In this document: one piece after another, positions 1 through 10,487 of the stretch
Numbering within the stretch: position 1 is the stretch's first letter
How the letters are laid out: every line of letters begins with the position of its first letter
Origin: Haematobia irritans
Lineage: Eukaryota > Arthropoda > Insecta > Diptera > Muscidae
Reading direction: 5' to 3'
DNA length: 64,000 bases
NCBI RefSeq assembly: GCF_050003625.1
Contig: NC_134400.1
Location: 44,626,557-44,690,556, forward strand
Translations under genes and position numbers: made by a program
Notes under the pieces: generated by a model
Told to the model about the DNA's origin: nothing
Database searches by the model: none
Seen by the model: the letters and a program-made list of their open reading frames with translations, nothing else

Positions 1-266
1 ATTTGGCTTGCCAGGACTCTAAGAGAAGAAAATTTCATCCGATCCAGCTGAAATTTGGTACATGGCTTCAGCATATGATCTCTAACATCCATGCAAAAAG
101 TGGTCCACATCGGTCCACAATTATATATAGCCCCCATATTAACTGATCCCCCGATTTGGCTTGCGGAGTCTCTAAGAGAACAAAATTTCATCCGATCTGG
201 CTGAAATTTGGTACATGGTGTAAGTATATGGTCTCTAACAACTATGCAAAAATTGGTCCACATCAG
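1..266 (+). repeat. C-family 153-bp tandem block, truncated at window start
   Basis: Two units of the repeat built on 'cggtccataattatatat' and 'agcccccatat' phrases lie here, as in the complete C elements at 16007 and 26686. The block enters from the left edge of the window, and similarity stops near 266 at 'ttggtccacatcag', where unrelated AT-rich DNA begins. Neither end of the element is present. Short open frames here are by-products of the repeat, because its period is a multiple of three. Confidence 0.8.
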
Positions 267-1189
267 TTAATAATTCAATGATTAAAACCGCTATGTTAAT
301 CGTAATTAAAGGAATAGGAAAAACAATTAGGTAATATGGGGAAAAATTTTAAAATTTGAAGCAGAACAAAAAGTGAAGCAGATTTTTGAAAGAAGGAGTG
401 ACGAAGTAAATTTTGTGAAAATGAAGCAAAATACTTCGATTGAAGTGGTAGCGGCAGCACTGTTCTAGATAGAACACCAGTGCAACGATGTTCTGGATAG
501 CTCATACAAATGTTGCATCCAGTGCAAAAAGAAAACAGCCCTATTGTTTCTATAGAAGTAAAATGGTGAAACATAGATTTATAAATCTATCAGTTATAGA
601 CATTAGAGTCCATTAATTTAATGTAAAGAATTTCGAGTGGCTTTGAGGAAACAAACTTTCTCCCAAAAGACCGCTTCAGATGTTGGCAGGGGTTTAATTT
701 CAAATTACAGCTTCCAAGGACATCGGGTGTATATGGAGATTTTTCAAGTAATTATCTCCATATACAAAATCTGGGCCGACGGGAAATTTCCGCATTTATT
801 TATGGATCTCAAATAACTCAAAATTTCTGACAACTCTTATGAAAATTTTAGACTGGAAAAAATTTTTTAAAACAAATCGGAGATGGGTTTATATGTAGGT
901 GCTATATCACAAAATTGTCCGGTATGACCCATCTTCGAACTCGACATGCCTGCCAAAAATTCAGAACGTTAGGTTTTAGTGCTATATTGCCTTAAAAATG
1001 TACCTTTATCAAGAGCATATATAGGGTTAAAAATCAATAGTTTAATATGTTAAAAATGGACTATACAATTGGTCAATTCAGCCCATATTCTAGTAAAACC
1101 TTCTTTTTATGTCACTGTGAAATTTCACCCATATAAATACACTTTGAATGGCCTGAAATCCAGTACTTCGTTTTTCGTTGTTCGATTAA
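267..1189. other. Unassigned AT-rich DNA with one small hairpin
   Basis: I see no gene and no match to the other repeat families. A perfect 11-bp inverted repeat (730-740 and 754-764, arm TATATGGAGAT, 13-nt loop) lies inside it. The 92-codon open frame on the minus strand (296-574) has no recognisable domain. Confidence 0.5.
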
Positions 1190-1354
1190 AGACCCCAATC
1201 GAATCTAATTTGTCGAAATATTTCTTTAGTTACAAAGATATGAAGTGTTTTTCTAATTTTGTTTCGCCAGAGTCGGAGTCGAGCAAATTTTATACGACTC
1301 CGACTCCAGCAAAATCTTCAGACTCCGACTCCGGCTCCGACTCCACAGCCCTGG
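1190..1354 (+). repeat. GACTCC-rich dispersed repeat, copy 1
   Basis: A core of GACTCC/GAGTCG hexamers (1268-1345) ends in 'cacagccctgg'. It is preceded by a conserved flank ('tttagttacaaagatatgaag'-like). Copies recur at 22078-22215 (reverse) and 24795-24895, with the 'cacagccctgg' end again at the third copy. The shared flanks mean this is a dispersed element, not a simple sequence that arose independently three times. Confidence 0.7.
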
Positions 1355-2066
1355 TTTGAACTCGCCAACAATAAAAAAGGCGTTTTGATTGTCAAGGGAA
1401 ATATAACGTAATCAAACGATTACGCTTGAACTCCATTACGAATACATCTATTCTATTCGAACAAAATTAAACGAAAATTATTTTGGTGGCTTGTAAATAA
1501 TCAATAAAACTTATACAGGTTGGCTGATATATATTACCTGCCAACATTTTTTGAATTTGACGGCGATTCTGAGAATCCCCACCACGTCGAAAACAGTCGT
1601 ATACGATATCCAAAAATCTTCGCAAAAGCGCCGTCACTATTGAGAAGTTGTACCACGCCTAGTTACTACAAAAAACTCGCATGAGTGCAATTATTAGGTG
1701 CCTTTCTGAATAAATTTAGAACGACGCCAATAAGAGCCCCTTCAAACAATCAGAAAATGTGAATTTTAAGATAGTTGTAAAAGATTCATTGTGGTCAAGT
1801 AAAACACGATTGTTTAGACGTTTATTAATTTGATTAAACATGTATAAATTCTTACAAATATAACGAGTCTGTGGTAGTGATGAGGATGAAATAAAACTTT
1901 GAAATGCTGGCAGGGTTGCGGCCAACTTCAGGTTACAATCATTTCTAAACCGATCATCTAACAGCTGATAGTTTTATTCCAGTGATAGTTCATTTGATTG
2001 CTTACAAAAGCATTTTGATCTATTGCATGCAGAAATAAAGTTATTAGATGACTGAATGCAAGTGTG
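1355..2066. other. Unassigned DNA with possible 15-bp Himar1 end trace
   Basis: No gene was recognised. At 1515-1529 there is ACAGGTTGGCTGATA, equal to the first 15 bases of the Himar1-type terminus seen at 38053, but the match stops there. It may be a remnant terminus or chance. Confidence 0.3.
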
Positions 2067-3038
2067 CACGGATGAAAAAGACTGTTTTTCATATGTTTGG
2101 CTATAAACATTATATGTTTGGAACACAAATTTTTAAACACAATATTTTTGAGTGCAAGCATATAATGTTCATAAACTAGCATAACATGTTTGGGACATAT
2201 ATGTTAATATGTTAGAACATATTATGTTTGGGACATAAAATGTTTGTAAATATAATATGCTTGGATGCAAACATATATTAATTTAGAAATAGTCTATAAA
2301 CATATATGTGTTTAGTGGCTTGGAGCGCTATTTAACAGGGAGCGATATTGAATTAAGTTGGTGGTTGTTGCTTGTTATTGCAAAATTTACATTTTATTTT
2401 TCCTTGGGCAATTGATCAGCTACTTCTTTGATCCTTACAAACTGTGTGGTCCGCTGTTCGAATCCCCGTCCGGCAAAAGGTAAAATTAAAATAAAAAAAA
2501 TTGAATAATTTCTTCTACAATGTTTGTATTACAGAAAAAGGTGCTAAGAACTAAAAAATGTCTTGGAAGTGAGAAAGATGTGGGGGAATATACAATTAGG
2601 CAGAAACAAAATTTTGAGCATTCAGGTCGAAAACCTATGTTGTTAGCACCTATATTACCTGTTTATTTTCATAATTCACTATGATTGTAAATATATAAAT
2701 AAATAAATAAATAAAATTTTGAGCACAATATTGTTTGGGAGAATTTTTTTAAGCATATAATATTTTTGGGTGCAAAATGCTTCCAAACATATTATATGTT
2801 CACAAAATAACATATTGTTTTTTGGAAGACAACATTATTGAATTTGGATGCAAAAATACAAAATGTTTGGAACTTAGACTACCCAAACATATATTGTTTA
2901 GACCAATATGCTTTCAAACATATTATATATTGGTAGAGATCAAACATATAAATGTTTGGGCAATACCCAAAAATGTATATGCTTGAAGCAAAATATGTTT
3001 GGGAGTATATGTTACAGAAGCGATTTTTTGTGAGCGTG
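2067..3038 (+). mobile_element. E-family non-coding element (E1)
   Basis: A 972-bp element starts CACGGATGAAAAAGAC and ends ...TTTTTTGTGAGCGTG, flanked by TG on both sides (2065-2066, 3039-3040). Full-length relatives are E2 (4291-5265, reverse) and E3 (33704-35941, interrupted). Both halves are rich in ATATGTTTG words. The centre (about 2400-2475) contains a tRNA-like stretch with a B box (GTTCGAATCCC). No transposase frame is present. The open frame at 2777-2986 recurs only because the element recurs. It is best described as a MITE-like element moved in trans. Confidence 0.8.
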
Positions 3039-3149
3039 TGATTGCTTTATACATATTTGACAGGAAAACCATGAAAGGCTACATCATTTAAATTTGAATA
3101 AATCTTTTGTTTCTCATACAATTGCTCGTTAACGAGATACTGGGCGTGT

Positions 3150-3350
3150 TGCATCGTATGCAAAAAGTGGACGAAAAAACGCTAACAACATCAGAAATTA
3201 TGCGAAATGTGAGGTCCAGATTTGATCGAAATCCATGCCACAGTGGTTTAAAACTTGATCGTGAGCTGAATATATAACGAGAACGGACGCAACACATATT
3301 GAAAAAGAACTTGGATTAAAGCTATTGAAGTTCCAAAAAATGCAAGAGAA
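3150..3350 (+). pseudogene. N-terminal remnant of a Tc1/mariner-type transposase
   Basis: The + frame reads EIMRNVRSRFDRNPCHSG, LKLDRELNI, a stop, then RERTQHILKK. After a frameshift it reads ELGLKLLKFQKMQ. This order (helix-turn-helix region, then 'ELGLKxxKFQKxQ') is what I recognise from the N-terminal half of a common insect Tc1/mariner family. One stop and at least one frameshift make it non-functional. It stops where the Q element begins. The catalytic half of a matching family lies downstream at 6259-6660 on the same strand, so the two may once have been one gene. The family call is from memory of conserved motifs. Confidence 0.55.
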
Positions 3351-3485
3351 AGTAGTTAGCGTAGCTAGACAATTTTCCTAGCTAAAAATTTATAGACTGT
3401 TATTGTTTATTTCATAAAAAAGAATACAAAAAATAGACATCAAAATAATATATACTAAAGCAACTAAAAGTAGTTCCACACTTTT

Positions 3486-4105
3486 CACAGCAAAAAAATT
3501 GGGATTTGTTTTAAAGGCACAACTTTAAAAGCACTTCCAAAAATGTCCTCACAAAGAAGTTAATTATATTAACTACACAGGAAGTTTTTTACTTCAGTTT
3601 TTTCATATTTTAATGCGTAATTTTTGTTTTCTTTTTTCAAATAGTCTAAAAAAAGAGTAAGAATAAATAAAATGGTAAAAATTATTCAAATTTTGCCACA
3701 AAAATGCTAAATCCATTATAAAAAAATCGATAATTTTTGAAAATATTCAAACAAGCGTTAGAATGCATTAAAAATCTTAAAAAATATAAAAATTATTATA
3801 AATTAATGTTTCTTGAAGCTCGAGGTCTTTCTAAATATTTATATAATTCTAACAAAAGTTCGACCACAAATCAAATAAAAAACGAATAAATAAAAATTAT
3901 TTATTTGGGAAAATATCACACAACGATATGGATTACACCGTAAGAAGTGATGCAAATTTATTGCAACGGTTGTTGAAACGGTGGACATTCGTTCTATGAC
4001 GAGTTCCTATTACATTCATCGCTTCTCCGCCAATTTTGCACCACTTCCGGACCCAAAAAGAACATTTTCACTTCTTTTTTGGCGACGATTTTTTGCAGCA
4101 CTATT
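3486..4105 (+). mobile_element. Q-family TIR element, copy 1
   Basis: This block is similar along its length to 12401-12974 and to the interrupted copy at 26489-30686: 'aaaggcacaactttaaaagcacttcc' near one end, and 'gatgcaaatt', 'cgcttctccg' and 'ttttttggcgacg' near the other. The ends are related inverted runs (CAGCAAAAAAA versus a reversed GCAAAAAATCGTCGCC). It is non-coding. It probably depended on another element's transposase; the superfamily is unknown. Confidence 0.65.
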
Positions 4106-4201
4106 AAGATATTAATTTATGAAAGAATAGTTTTAATACCAATTACTACTTTTTAATTAAGATGACTAAACCAGACTAAACAATATAATAAAGAAGCTTT
4201 A

Positions 4202-5326
4202 CAGCCTGTTTATGTATGTCGAATGAGATCTGTGGATCGACTAAATTGGAAACAAATAGCTGAATTTATAACCAAAAACAGCTGTTTCTACACGCTCACA
4301 AAAAATCGCTTCTGTAACATATACTCCCAAACATATTTTGCTTCAAGCATATACATTTTTGGCTATTGCCCAAACATTTATATGTTTGATCTCTTCCAAT
4401 ATATAATATGTTTGAAAGCATATTGGTCTAAACAATATATGTTTGGGTAGTCAATTTCCAAACATTTTGTATTTTTGCATCCAAATTCAATAATGTTGTC
4501 TTCCAAAAAACAATATGTTATTATGTGACCATATAATATGTTTGGAAGCATTTTGCACCCAAAAATATTATATGCTTAAAAAAAATTCTCCCAAACAATA
4601 TTGTGCTCAAAATTTTATTTATTTATTTATATATTTACAATCATAATGAATTATGAAAATAAACAGGTAATATAGGTGCTAACAACATAGGTTTTCGACC
4701 TGAATGCTCAAAATTTTGTTTCTGCCCAATTGTATATTCCCCCACATCTTTCTCACTTCCACGAGATTTTTTAGTTCTTAGCACCTTTTTCTGTAATACA
4801 AACATTGTAGAAGAAATTATTCAATTGTATGATTTTTTTTTATTTTAATTTTACCTTTTGCCGGACGGGGATTCGAACAGCGGACCACACAGTTTGTAAG
4901 GATCAAAGAAGTAGCTGATCAATTGCCCAAGGAAAAATAAAATGTTAATTTTGTAATAACAAACAACAACCACCAACTTAATTCAATATCGCTCCCTGTT
5001 AAATAGCGCTCCAAGCTACTAAACACATATATGTGTATAGGCTATTTCTAAATTAATATGTTTGCATCCAAGCATATTATATTTAAAAACATTTTATGTC
5101 CCACACATAATATGTTCTAACATATTAACATATATGTCCCAAACATGTTATGCTAGTTTATGAACATTATATGCTTGCACTCAAAAATATTGTGTTTAAA
5201 AATTTGTGTTCCAAACATATAATGTTTATAGCCAAACATATGAAAAACAGTCTTTTTCATCCGTGTATGCATTTCAGTCGATCGATTGAACTCGTTCGAC
5301 ATACAGAAACAGGCTGTTAGTTATTC
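4202..5326. mobile_element. Inverted-repeat element split by E2
   Basis: The stretch 4202-4250 (ACAGCCTGTTTATGTATGTC...) is repeated in reverse at about 5275-5326 (...GACATACAGAAACAGGCTGT). The two sides flank the E2 insertion exactly, so E2 landed inside a short element with about 50-bp imperfect terminal inverted repeats. Without E2 the host element would be about 150 bp. No coding capacity is visible. Confidence 0.6.
4291..5265 (-). mobile_element. E-family non-coding element (E2), reverse
   Basis: This reverse-complement copy of E1 is 975 bp long. It starts CACGCTCACAAAAAATCGC, ends ...TTTTTCATCCGTG, and has TA at both junctions (4289-4290, 5266-5267). The central tRNA-like segment is at about 4850-4930 on the minus strand. 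E1 and E2 are inverted relative to one another about 1.25 kb apart, so they could pair as a long hairpin or support inversion by recombination. Confidence 0.8.
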
Positions 5327-5379
5327 AACTAAACCATAAGTTCAATCACAGCTCTATTTCATAAATATCAGACTTCAAA

Positions 5380-5473
5380 CATTGCCATCGGCAACTGCTA
5401 CCACAACCCAAGTAATTCGATTGTGCATGAAAGTCTTTAGCGGAACATTGTGCGGTTGTATATACTTGTTTAA
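5380..5473 (+). repeat. C-family 3' end remnant
   Basis: The words 'gccatcggcaactgctacc' and 'aagtaattcgattgtg', followed by 'tatatacttgtt', match the last 140 bp of the C elements (compare 18088-18220). The hairpin TTCGGCC-T-GGCCGAA that normally precedes the end is missing, so this is a decayed or truncated copy. Confidence 0.6.
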
Positions 5474-5682
5474 TTTTTATAAAAATGTAAAATCGTAAAT
5501 AGGTTTTCAAATTCTGGGGGGCTAAATTTTTTCTGGGGGGGTCTAAGCCCCATCCCCAGAGGCCTTCCTACGCTTATGGAGATAGTTAGATTGGAAAGAG
5601 CCAAGGAGTTGTTTCGCTTGCACGAAAGTGGCCAATGGGTTTCTTCGACGATAAGCTACTCCAAATTGTGAGCAGATTGTGA

Positions 5683-6238
5683 ACACAGAAAACATATCAC
5701 CAAAATATTTCCAATTAAAAAGTTGATTGAAGTTGAAAAATTGTCCAATTAATAAATTAATTGATACAATTAACTTTTTAATCAAGATAGAAACATTAAG
5801 TTAATTAAGTCAATGATTGAAAATGTTTAATTAAAAAAAATAATTGAACAATTAACTTATTAATCATCTTGGAAGACTAAGTCAGTTAAAAAAGCGATGG
5901 AAAATATTTTTAATTTTTTATTAAAAATTTATTTCAAACTATAAATTTTTTTAATCAAACTGAAAACACCAAGTCAGTTAAGAACGTAATCGAAAATAGT
6001 TACGTTTTTAAAAATTAATTAAAAAAACCAGAGTAAAAAATTAATCGAGTTTTGCAATCAACATCAATTAAAAATCTTAATTGAAATATGCTAATGAATC
6101 AATTAATTTTTTAATCAAGTCTTTTTATGCCCAATTAAAACTGTGATTGATACTATTATTTTCGTGATTGAAGACATTTCATTTAAAAAATTAATTGAAC
6201 CAATTAATTTCGTGATTGAATCAGAAAAAAAATGTGTG
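5683..6238 (+). repeat. R-family TTAATTG-rich element
   Basis: Low-complexity DNA is made of TTAATTG/CAATTAA words. It opens with 'acacagaaaac' and closes with 'cagaaaaaaaatgtgtg', an inverted CACA-AAAA / TTTT-TGTG pair. Related blocks are at 13938-14438, 36170-36430 and 54488-54697, all bounded the same way, so this is a dispersed short-TIR element and not random AT-rich sequence. It is non-coding. Confidence 0.6.
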
Positions 6239-6258
6239 AACAAATAAAAAGATAGGGT

Positions 6259-6660
6259 TTACTTGTTAAAGAAGTCAGTTGAAAATGTACACCTTCAATT
6301 GGCAAGCAGAATTCAAGCACCACATATGCTAATGCTGTATACCACCGTAACGATCGATGTTCGCTCACCGCTCGTATTCATACACCGTGAAGTCAAAATA
6401 AATGCCGAATATTATCGGGAACACAAAGTATTGAAGCAGTGGGCAGACAAACATTTCGGCTACAGACTAAGGACATTCCAGTAGGGCTCTGCACCATCGT
6501 ACTCAGCACGCGTCAAGTTAGAATGGTTCAAAATCTCCGAATCTCAATCCGTTGGAGAGTAATGTTGGCGCTAAAAAGACTAAAGTGTCGATCATCTCAA
6601 GACGGCGCTTGCCCGGAAATGGGCCAAAATACCACAGAACCACTTTTGTGCAGCGGGATA
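6259..6660 (+). pseudogene. Catalytic-domain remnant of a Tc1/mariner-type transposase
   Basis: Successive frames read SPLVFIHREVKINAEYYRE, KQWADKHFGYRLRTFQ, then a stop, GSAPSYSARVKLEWF and, in another frame, VDHLKTALARKWAKIPQNH. The order matches the catalytic core of an insect Tc1/mariner family in which the second catalytic Asp sits in 'FQQDSAPSH'. Here that position reads FQ-stop-G, so the Asp is lost and a stop precedes it. Several frameshifts follow. With the fragment at 3150-3350 it may form two halves of one dead element separated by later insertions. Confidence 0.65.
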
Positions 6661-6896
6661 ATTCGAAAACCCGATAATTTTTGATAATTACCACCATTTT
6701 TTACTGGAAGTCGTTTACTCCAAAAAGCCAACAGAAGAAGCCAAATGGAGATCAATTTTGACATTTGGGAAATAGAGAAGTTCAAAGTTTTTGCTGGAGA
6801 TTTTTTACTGGATATTTTTACTGGGAAAGATCATAATTTGTGCTTGCAAAATTTGATTTGTGAACTAAAAACATCGTGCTTTACTTTGCTGCATGG
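6661..6896. other. Unassigned DNA between transposase remnant and SINE
   Basis: No recognisable gene or repeat. Two phrases resembling 'tttttactgga' recur within it (6700-6830), perhaps a small internal duplication. Confidence 0.3.
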
Positions 6897-7222
6897 AAGC
6901 CACCGTGGTGAAATGGTTAGCATGCCCGCCTTGCATACACAAGGTCGTGGGTTCGATTCCTGCTTCGACCGAACACCTAAAGTTTTTCAGCGGTGGATTA
7001 TCCTACCTCAGTAATGCTGGTGACATTTCTGAGGGTTACAAAGCTCTAAGTGGTTTCACTGCAATGTGGAACGCCGTTCGGACTCGGCAATAAAAAGGAG
7101 GTCCCTTATCATTGAGCTTAACATAGAATCGGGCAGCACTCAGTGATAAGAGAGAAGTTCACCAATGTGGTATCACAATGGACTGAATAGTCTAAGTGAG
7201 CCTGATACATCGGGATGCCATA
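6897..7222 (+). mobile_element. tRNA-derived SINE, copy 1
   Basis: The head reads 'agccaccgtggtgaaatgg' and contains an A-box-like TGGTTAGCATG and a B box GGTTCGATTCC, the internal RNA polymerase III promoter of tRNA-derived SINEs. A body of about 250 bp follows, matching the copies at 11703, 38527 and 48090. This copy ends at 'catcgggatgcca' without the CCTAA-repeat tail and without an obvious target duplication, so it is 3' truncated or old. Confidence 0.85.
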
Positions 7223-7276
7223 TCAGTCACCCTTTATATGATATGCTTTTGATATCCCAACTTTCACTTCTTCCTA

Positions 7277-8376
7277 CACGCACAGAAAAACCATGTTTGG
7301 ACATGGTTGCCGCATTCATTTAATGCTTATCTAGAGCATGTAATTGTCGCGAAAACCATGTATTTTGTCTTTGTAAAAATAGTTTTCGAGCGGAGAAAAA
7401 TGTATGGTGGCAATAAGTAAGGTTCTCAAATACCGCAAACATGTTCTATCATTTAAATGATAGAATTTGAGACCATTAAATGGTCGGGGAAATCATGTAC
7501 CTGACCATTCATTTTTTTTAACTTTTTTACAGCGAAAAAAGTATTTTTATAGGTTAAGTATAGACATGGCCATAAAGACCATTTAAATTTTTTTCGTGAC
7601 CATTTAATTTTTAACTTTTTTGCAGCGAAAAGAATTTTATAAAAACATTGAGCAGGTACACACGATTTTCATTTTGCGCGTCAGTCGTGTGTTGATTGTT
7701 TCTTGGAATGGACGGAGAATATGGATTTACCGTGTTTTGTGTTAATTTATTTATTCAGAAGTGGCACGTGGTTTTATATGAACACAAAAAAGTGAAAGTG
7801 TTGAAAAAATGTACTTGTTTTTTGTTCTGCGTTTTACTATATGAATCATGTATTTTAATTTGCAGTTACATGATGTCTGCGTTTGTACATCTGATGGGCA
7901 CGATGTAAATATGGAATAATTACTTATTGTTGAAATTGAAAAAAAGAGTGTGTAAAAATATATGCTGTTTGCTTGAACGGCATTATAAATACAAATAAAC
8001 AATGAATTAGTTTATAAATAAATAAAAACAAACAAATAAATTTAATTTTGTGTTGTCTTTTCTCGATGAAAAAAGTTTTTTCATAAAGATCAAAACATTT
8101 TAGGTTGTGACCATGTTCTTTTAACTAGGAGAAAAACATTTTTAATGAATACCATAACATTTTAAATCGTGACCATTGTATTTTCATTCAAACAAAATTC
8201 TTTTTATCAATATAATAACATTTTAGATGAGAACAATTATATTTTTCTTAGAACCATGTTCACTGAGCCAACATGGCTGCAGGTTAAAATGTTACATGGT
8301 CGCCGCAAAAATAGCACCTATCATATTACTTTGCTCTTCGAATATGATTGTGAAAATCATGTTTCTTCTCTGCGTG
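7277..8376 (+). mobile_element. TA-flanked TIR element (G family)
   Basis: The element starts CACGCACAGAAAAACCATG and ends CATGTTTCTTCTCTGCGTG. These form an imperfect terminal inverted repeat, and TA lies on each side (7275-7276, 8377-8378). The interior repeats 'accat' and 'aacatttta' phrases with no transposase frame. Open frames of 70-94 codons inside (such as 7696-7908) show no known domain. Its termini resemble those of E, J and K. Confidence 0.65.
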
Positions 8377-8525
8377 TACTTTCGTTCCGTTAATAGGAGT
8401 GCATTCAAGAGTAGTCGTTGTAAAAGAACATTGATTAGTTGCTGTCTCAAAACCGAATTTTCTTATATATGTGATTCTAAAATTGTTCTTTTATCTGTTT
8501 TTTTCTTTTAAACGTTTTTCTTATA

Positions 8526-9442
8526 AAGGGTGATTTGTTAAGAGCTTGATAACTTTTTTTTAAAAAAAAAAACGCATAAAATTTGCAAAATCTCATCGGT
8601 TCTTTATTTGAAACGTTAGATTGGTCCATGACATTTACTTTTTGAAGATAATTTCATTTAAATGTTGACCGCGGCTGCGTCTTAGGTGGTCCATTCGGAA
8701 AGTCCAATTTTGGCCAACTTTTTCGAGCATTTCGGCCGGAATAGCCCGAATTTCTTCGGAAATGTTGTCTTCCAAAGCTGGAATAGTTGCTGGCTTATTT
8801 CTGTAGACTTTAGACTTGACGTAGCCCCACAAAAAATAGTCTAAAGGCGTCAAATCGCATGATCTTGGTGGCCAACTTACCGGTCCATTTCTTGAGATGA
8901 ATTGTTCTCCGAAGTTTTCCCTCAAAATGGCCATAGAATCGCGAGCTGTGTGGCATGTAGCGCCATCTTGTTGAAACCACATGTCAACCAAGTTCAGTTC
9001 TTCCATTTTTGGCAACAAAAAGTTTGTTAGCATCGAACGATAGCGATCGCCATTCACCGTAACGTTGCGTCCAACAGCATCTTTGAAAAAATACGGTCCA
9101 ATGATTCCACCAGCGTACAAACCACACCAAACAGTGCATTTTTCGGGATGCATGGGCAGTTCTTGAACGGCTTCTGGTTGCTCTTCACTCCAAATGCGGC
9201 AATTTTGCTTGCAGAAATGAGCCTCATCGCTGAACAAAATTTGTCGATAAAAAAGCGGATTTTCTGCCAACTTTTCTAGGGCCCATTCACTGAAAATTCG
9301 ACGTTGTGGCAGATCGTTCGTCTATTCATGATGAAATGTCAAAGCATACTGAGCATCTTTCTCTTTGACACCATGTCTGAAATCCCACGTGATCTGTCAA
9401 ATACTAATGCATGAAAATCCTAACCTCAAAAGAATCACCCTT
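8526..9442 (-). mobile_element. rosa-like (DD41D) mariner deletion derivative, copy 1
   Basis: A 917-bp element is bounded by AAGGGTGATT... and ...AATCACCCTT with TA duplications (8524-8525, 9443-9444). It carries the C-terminal two thirds of a transposase on the minus strand and lacks the DNA-binding N terminus. A second copy (40376-41308) has the same internal deletion breakpoint, so the deleted form itself was amplified, presumably by a full-length transposase acting in trans. Confidence 0.9.
8635..9325 (-). pseudogene. DD41D mariner transposase, N-terminally deleted
   Basis: The frame holds the mariner catalytic core. The first Asp is in LFSDEAHF, the second in MWFQQDGATCH and the third in CDLTPLDYFLWG. 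I count 41 residues between the second and third, the DD41D spacing of the rosa group. Reading continues upstream to about 9325 without a Met, and the presumed original ATG is out of frame across a deletion junction. Just after SDEAHF, 6 residues present in copy 2 are missing (18-bp deletion). The end of the frame (...NEIIFKK) looks complete. The product could not bind transposon ends in the normal way. The start at 9270 is not a genuine Met codon (TTG). Confidence 0.85.
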
Positions 9443-9984
9443 TACGAAACATTTTTCGTACCAAAAAAACAAAACAGGCATGGTGTTTTGATAAAAATTT
9501 TCTATGAGATGTGCGTATATCCTTTACCTATTGTAGCATATCTAGAGATTCTATATATTTTTCTGTTGTTCTCTAAACATTTTCTGCCATAAAAAATACA
9601 ATATTAATAATCTCTATCGGCATTTACATTTGATACCTGTTACCTCAATTTCTCTAATTCACAGGCCTAATACTGTATGCACACATCAATTACCTAAATC
9701 AGTGATGAGTGCTGATAGCTGTGTCTATATTTTCCATCATCCTTTTGTTATTGTATTCGGGTATAGCAATAGTTGTTGTAATTTCTATGGTAGTTGGCGT
9801 TTAAGCTATCTTATAATAGTTGAGAAAACAACAACAACAACAACACGCATATGCAAACACACGAACTAAAAATAAAAAAAAAACATAATAACAAACCCAT
9901 CCCATGTGGTGGAAAACAGTAAAGCGAACATCCCCAACAACAAAAACATCCAATAAACAACAATGACAGTTAAATGAGGTTTTC
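9443..9984. other. Unassigned DNA with a CAA run
   Basis: No repeat family was recognised. A short (CAA)n run lies near 9828-9843, and A-rich sequence continues into the candidate exon. It could be promoter-proximal DNA if the following block is a first exon. Confidence 0.3.
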
Positions 9985-10487
9985 GGATTTCTTATACGCG
10001 AGTCGTGTGTGCGATATTTGTTTGGCTCAGAAACGTCATTCGTGTTTCAGAGCGCTTCTAAAGCGGTACTATATAGCCTCTGTTTTGTAAAAAAAAAATA
10101 TTCGGTTAACTTCATATCCAGACCGACCAAACACTTTGGATCGTATAATAAACGAAAAAAAGCGCAGACGGGAAAACAAAAACAAATTATTATAACAAGT
10201 GGTTGGTTTTGGTGGTGTATGGAAGAAAAACGTTATTGAAATAGTTTTTTTTTATTATTTTGAAATAAAGTCAATTCAACCTTATAAAAACGAAATATTT
10301 CCGAAAAAGAAATAATAAAACAAGCATATCGTTTTTCTATGTTTTTTTAAATAATAAAAAAGTGATACAGAAATAATTTACAATAAACAAAAAATTCTTT
10401 GAAAAAAAAGTGAACAATGTAATTAATTCTTCGCCAGAATAACTACTTTATTACTCGACAAGTTTTTACGCATATTCAATTTAAACG
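9985..10487 (+). other. Candidate 5' untranslated exon with donor site
   Basis: This block is not repeated elsewhere in the window. It contains the richest non-repeat sequence of the left third (10000-10070, with 'acgcgagtcgtgtgtgcg' and 'tcattcgtgtttcagagcgc'), a possible TATA-like word (10070, 'actatatagcc') and then an A-rich tract like a fly 5' UTR. At 10487 it ends in ACG|GTAAGTT, a good splice donor. No long frame is present, so it would be untranslated. A link to the zinc-transporter exon at 54085 is only a guess based on strand and order. Confidence 0.3.

Noticed and set aside
2777..2986. 69-codon frame recurring at 35680 and, reversed, in E2
   Set aside because: It recurs only because the non-coding E element recurs; it contains no domain.
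7696..8511. Short frames at 7696, 8169 and 8227 as genes
   Set aside because: They lie in or run across the end of the TIR element at 7277-8376, have no domain, and have overlapping frames on both strands.
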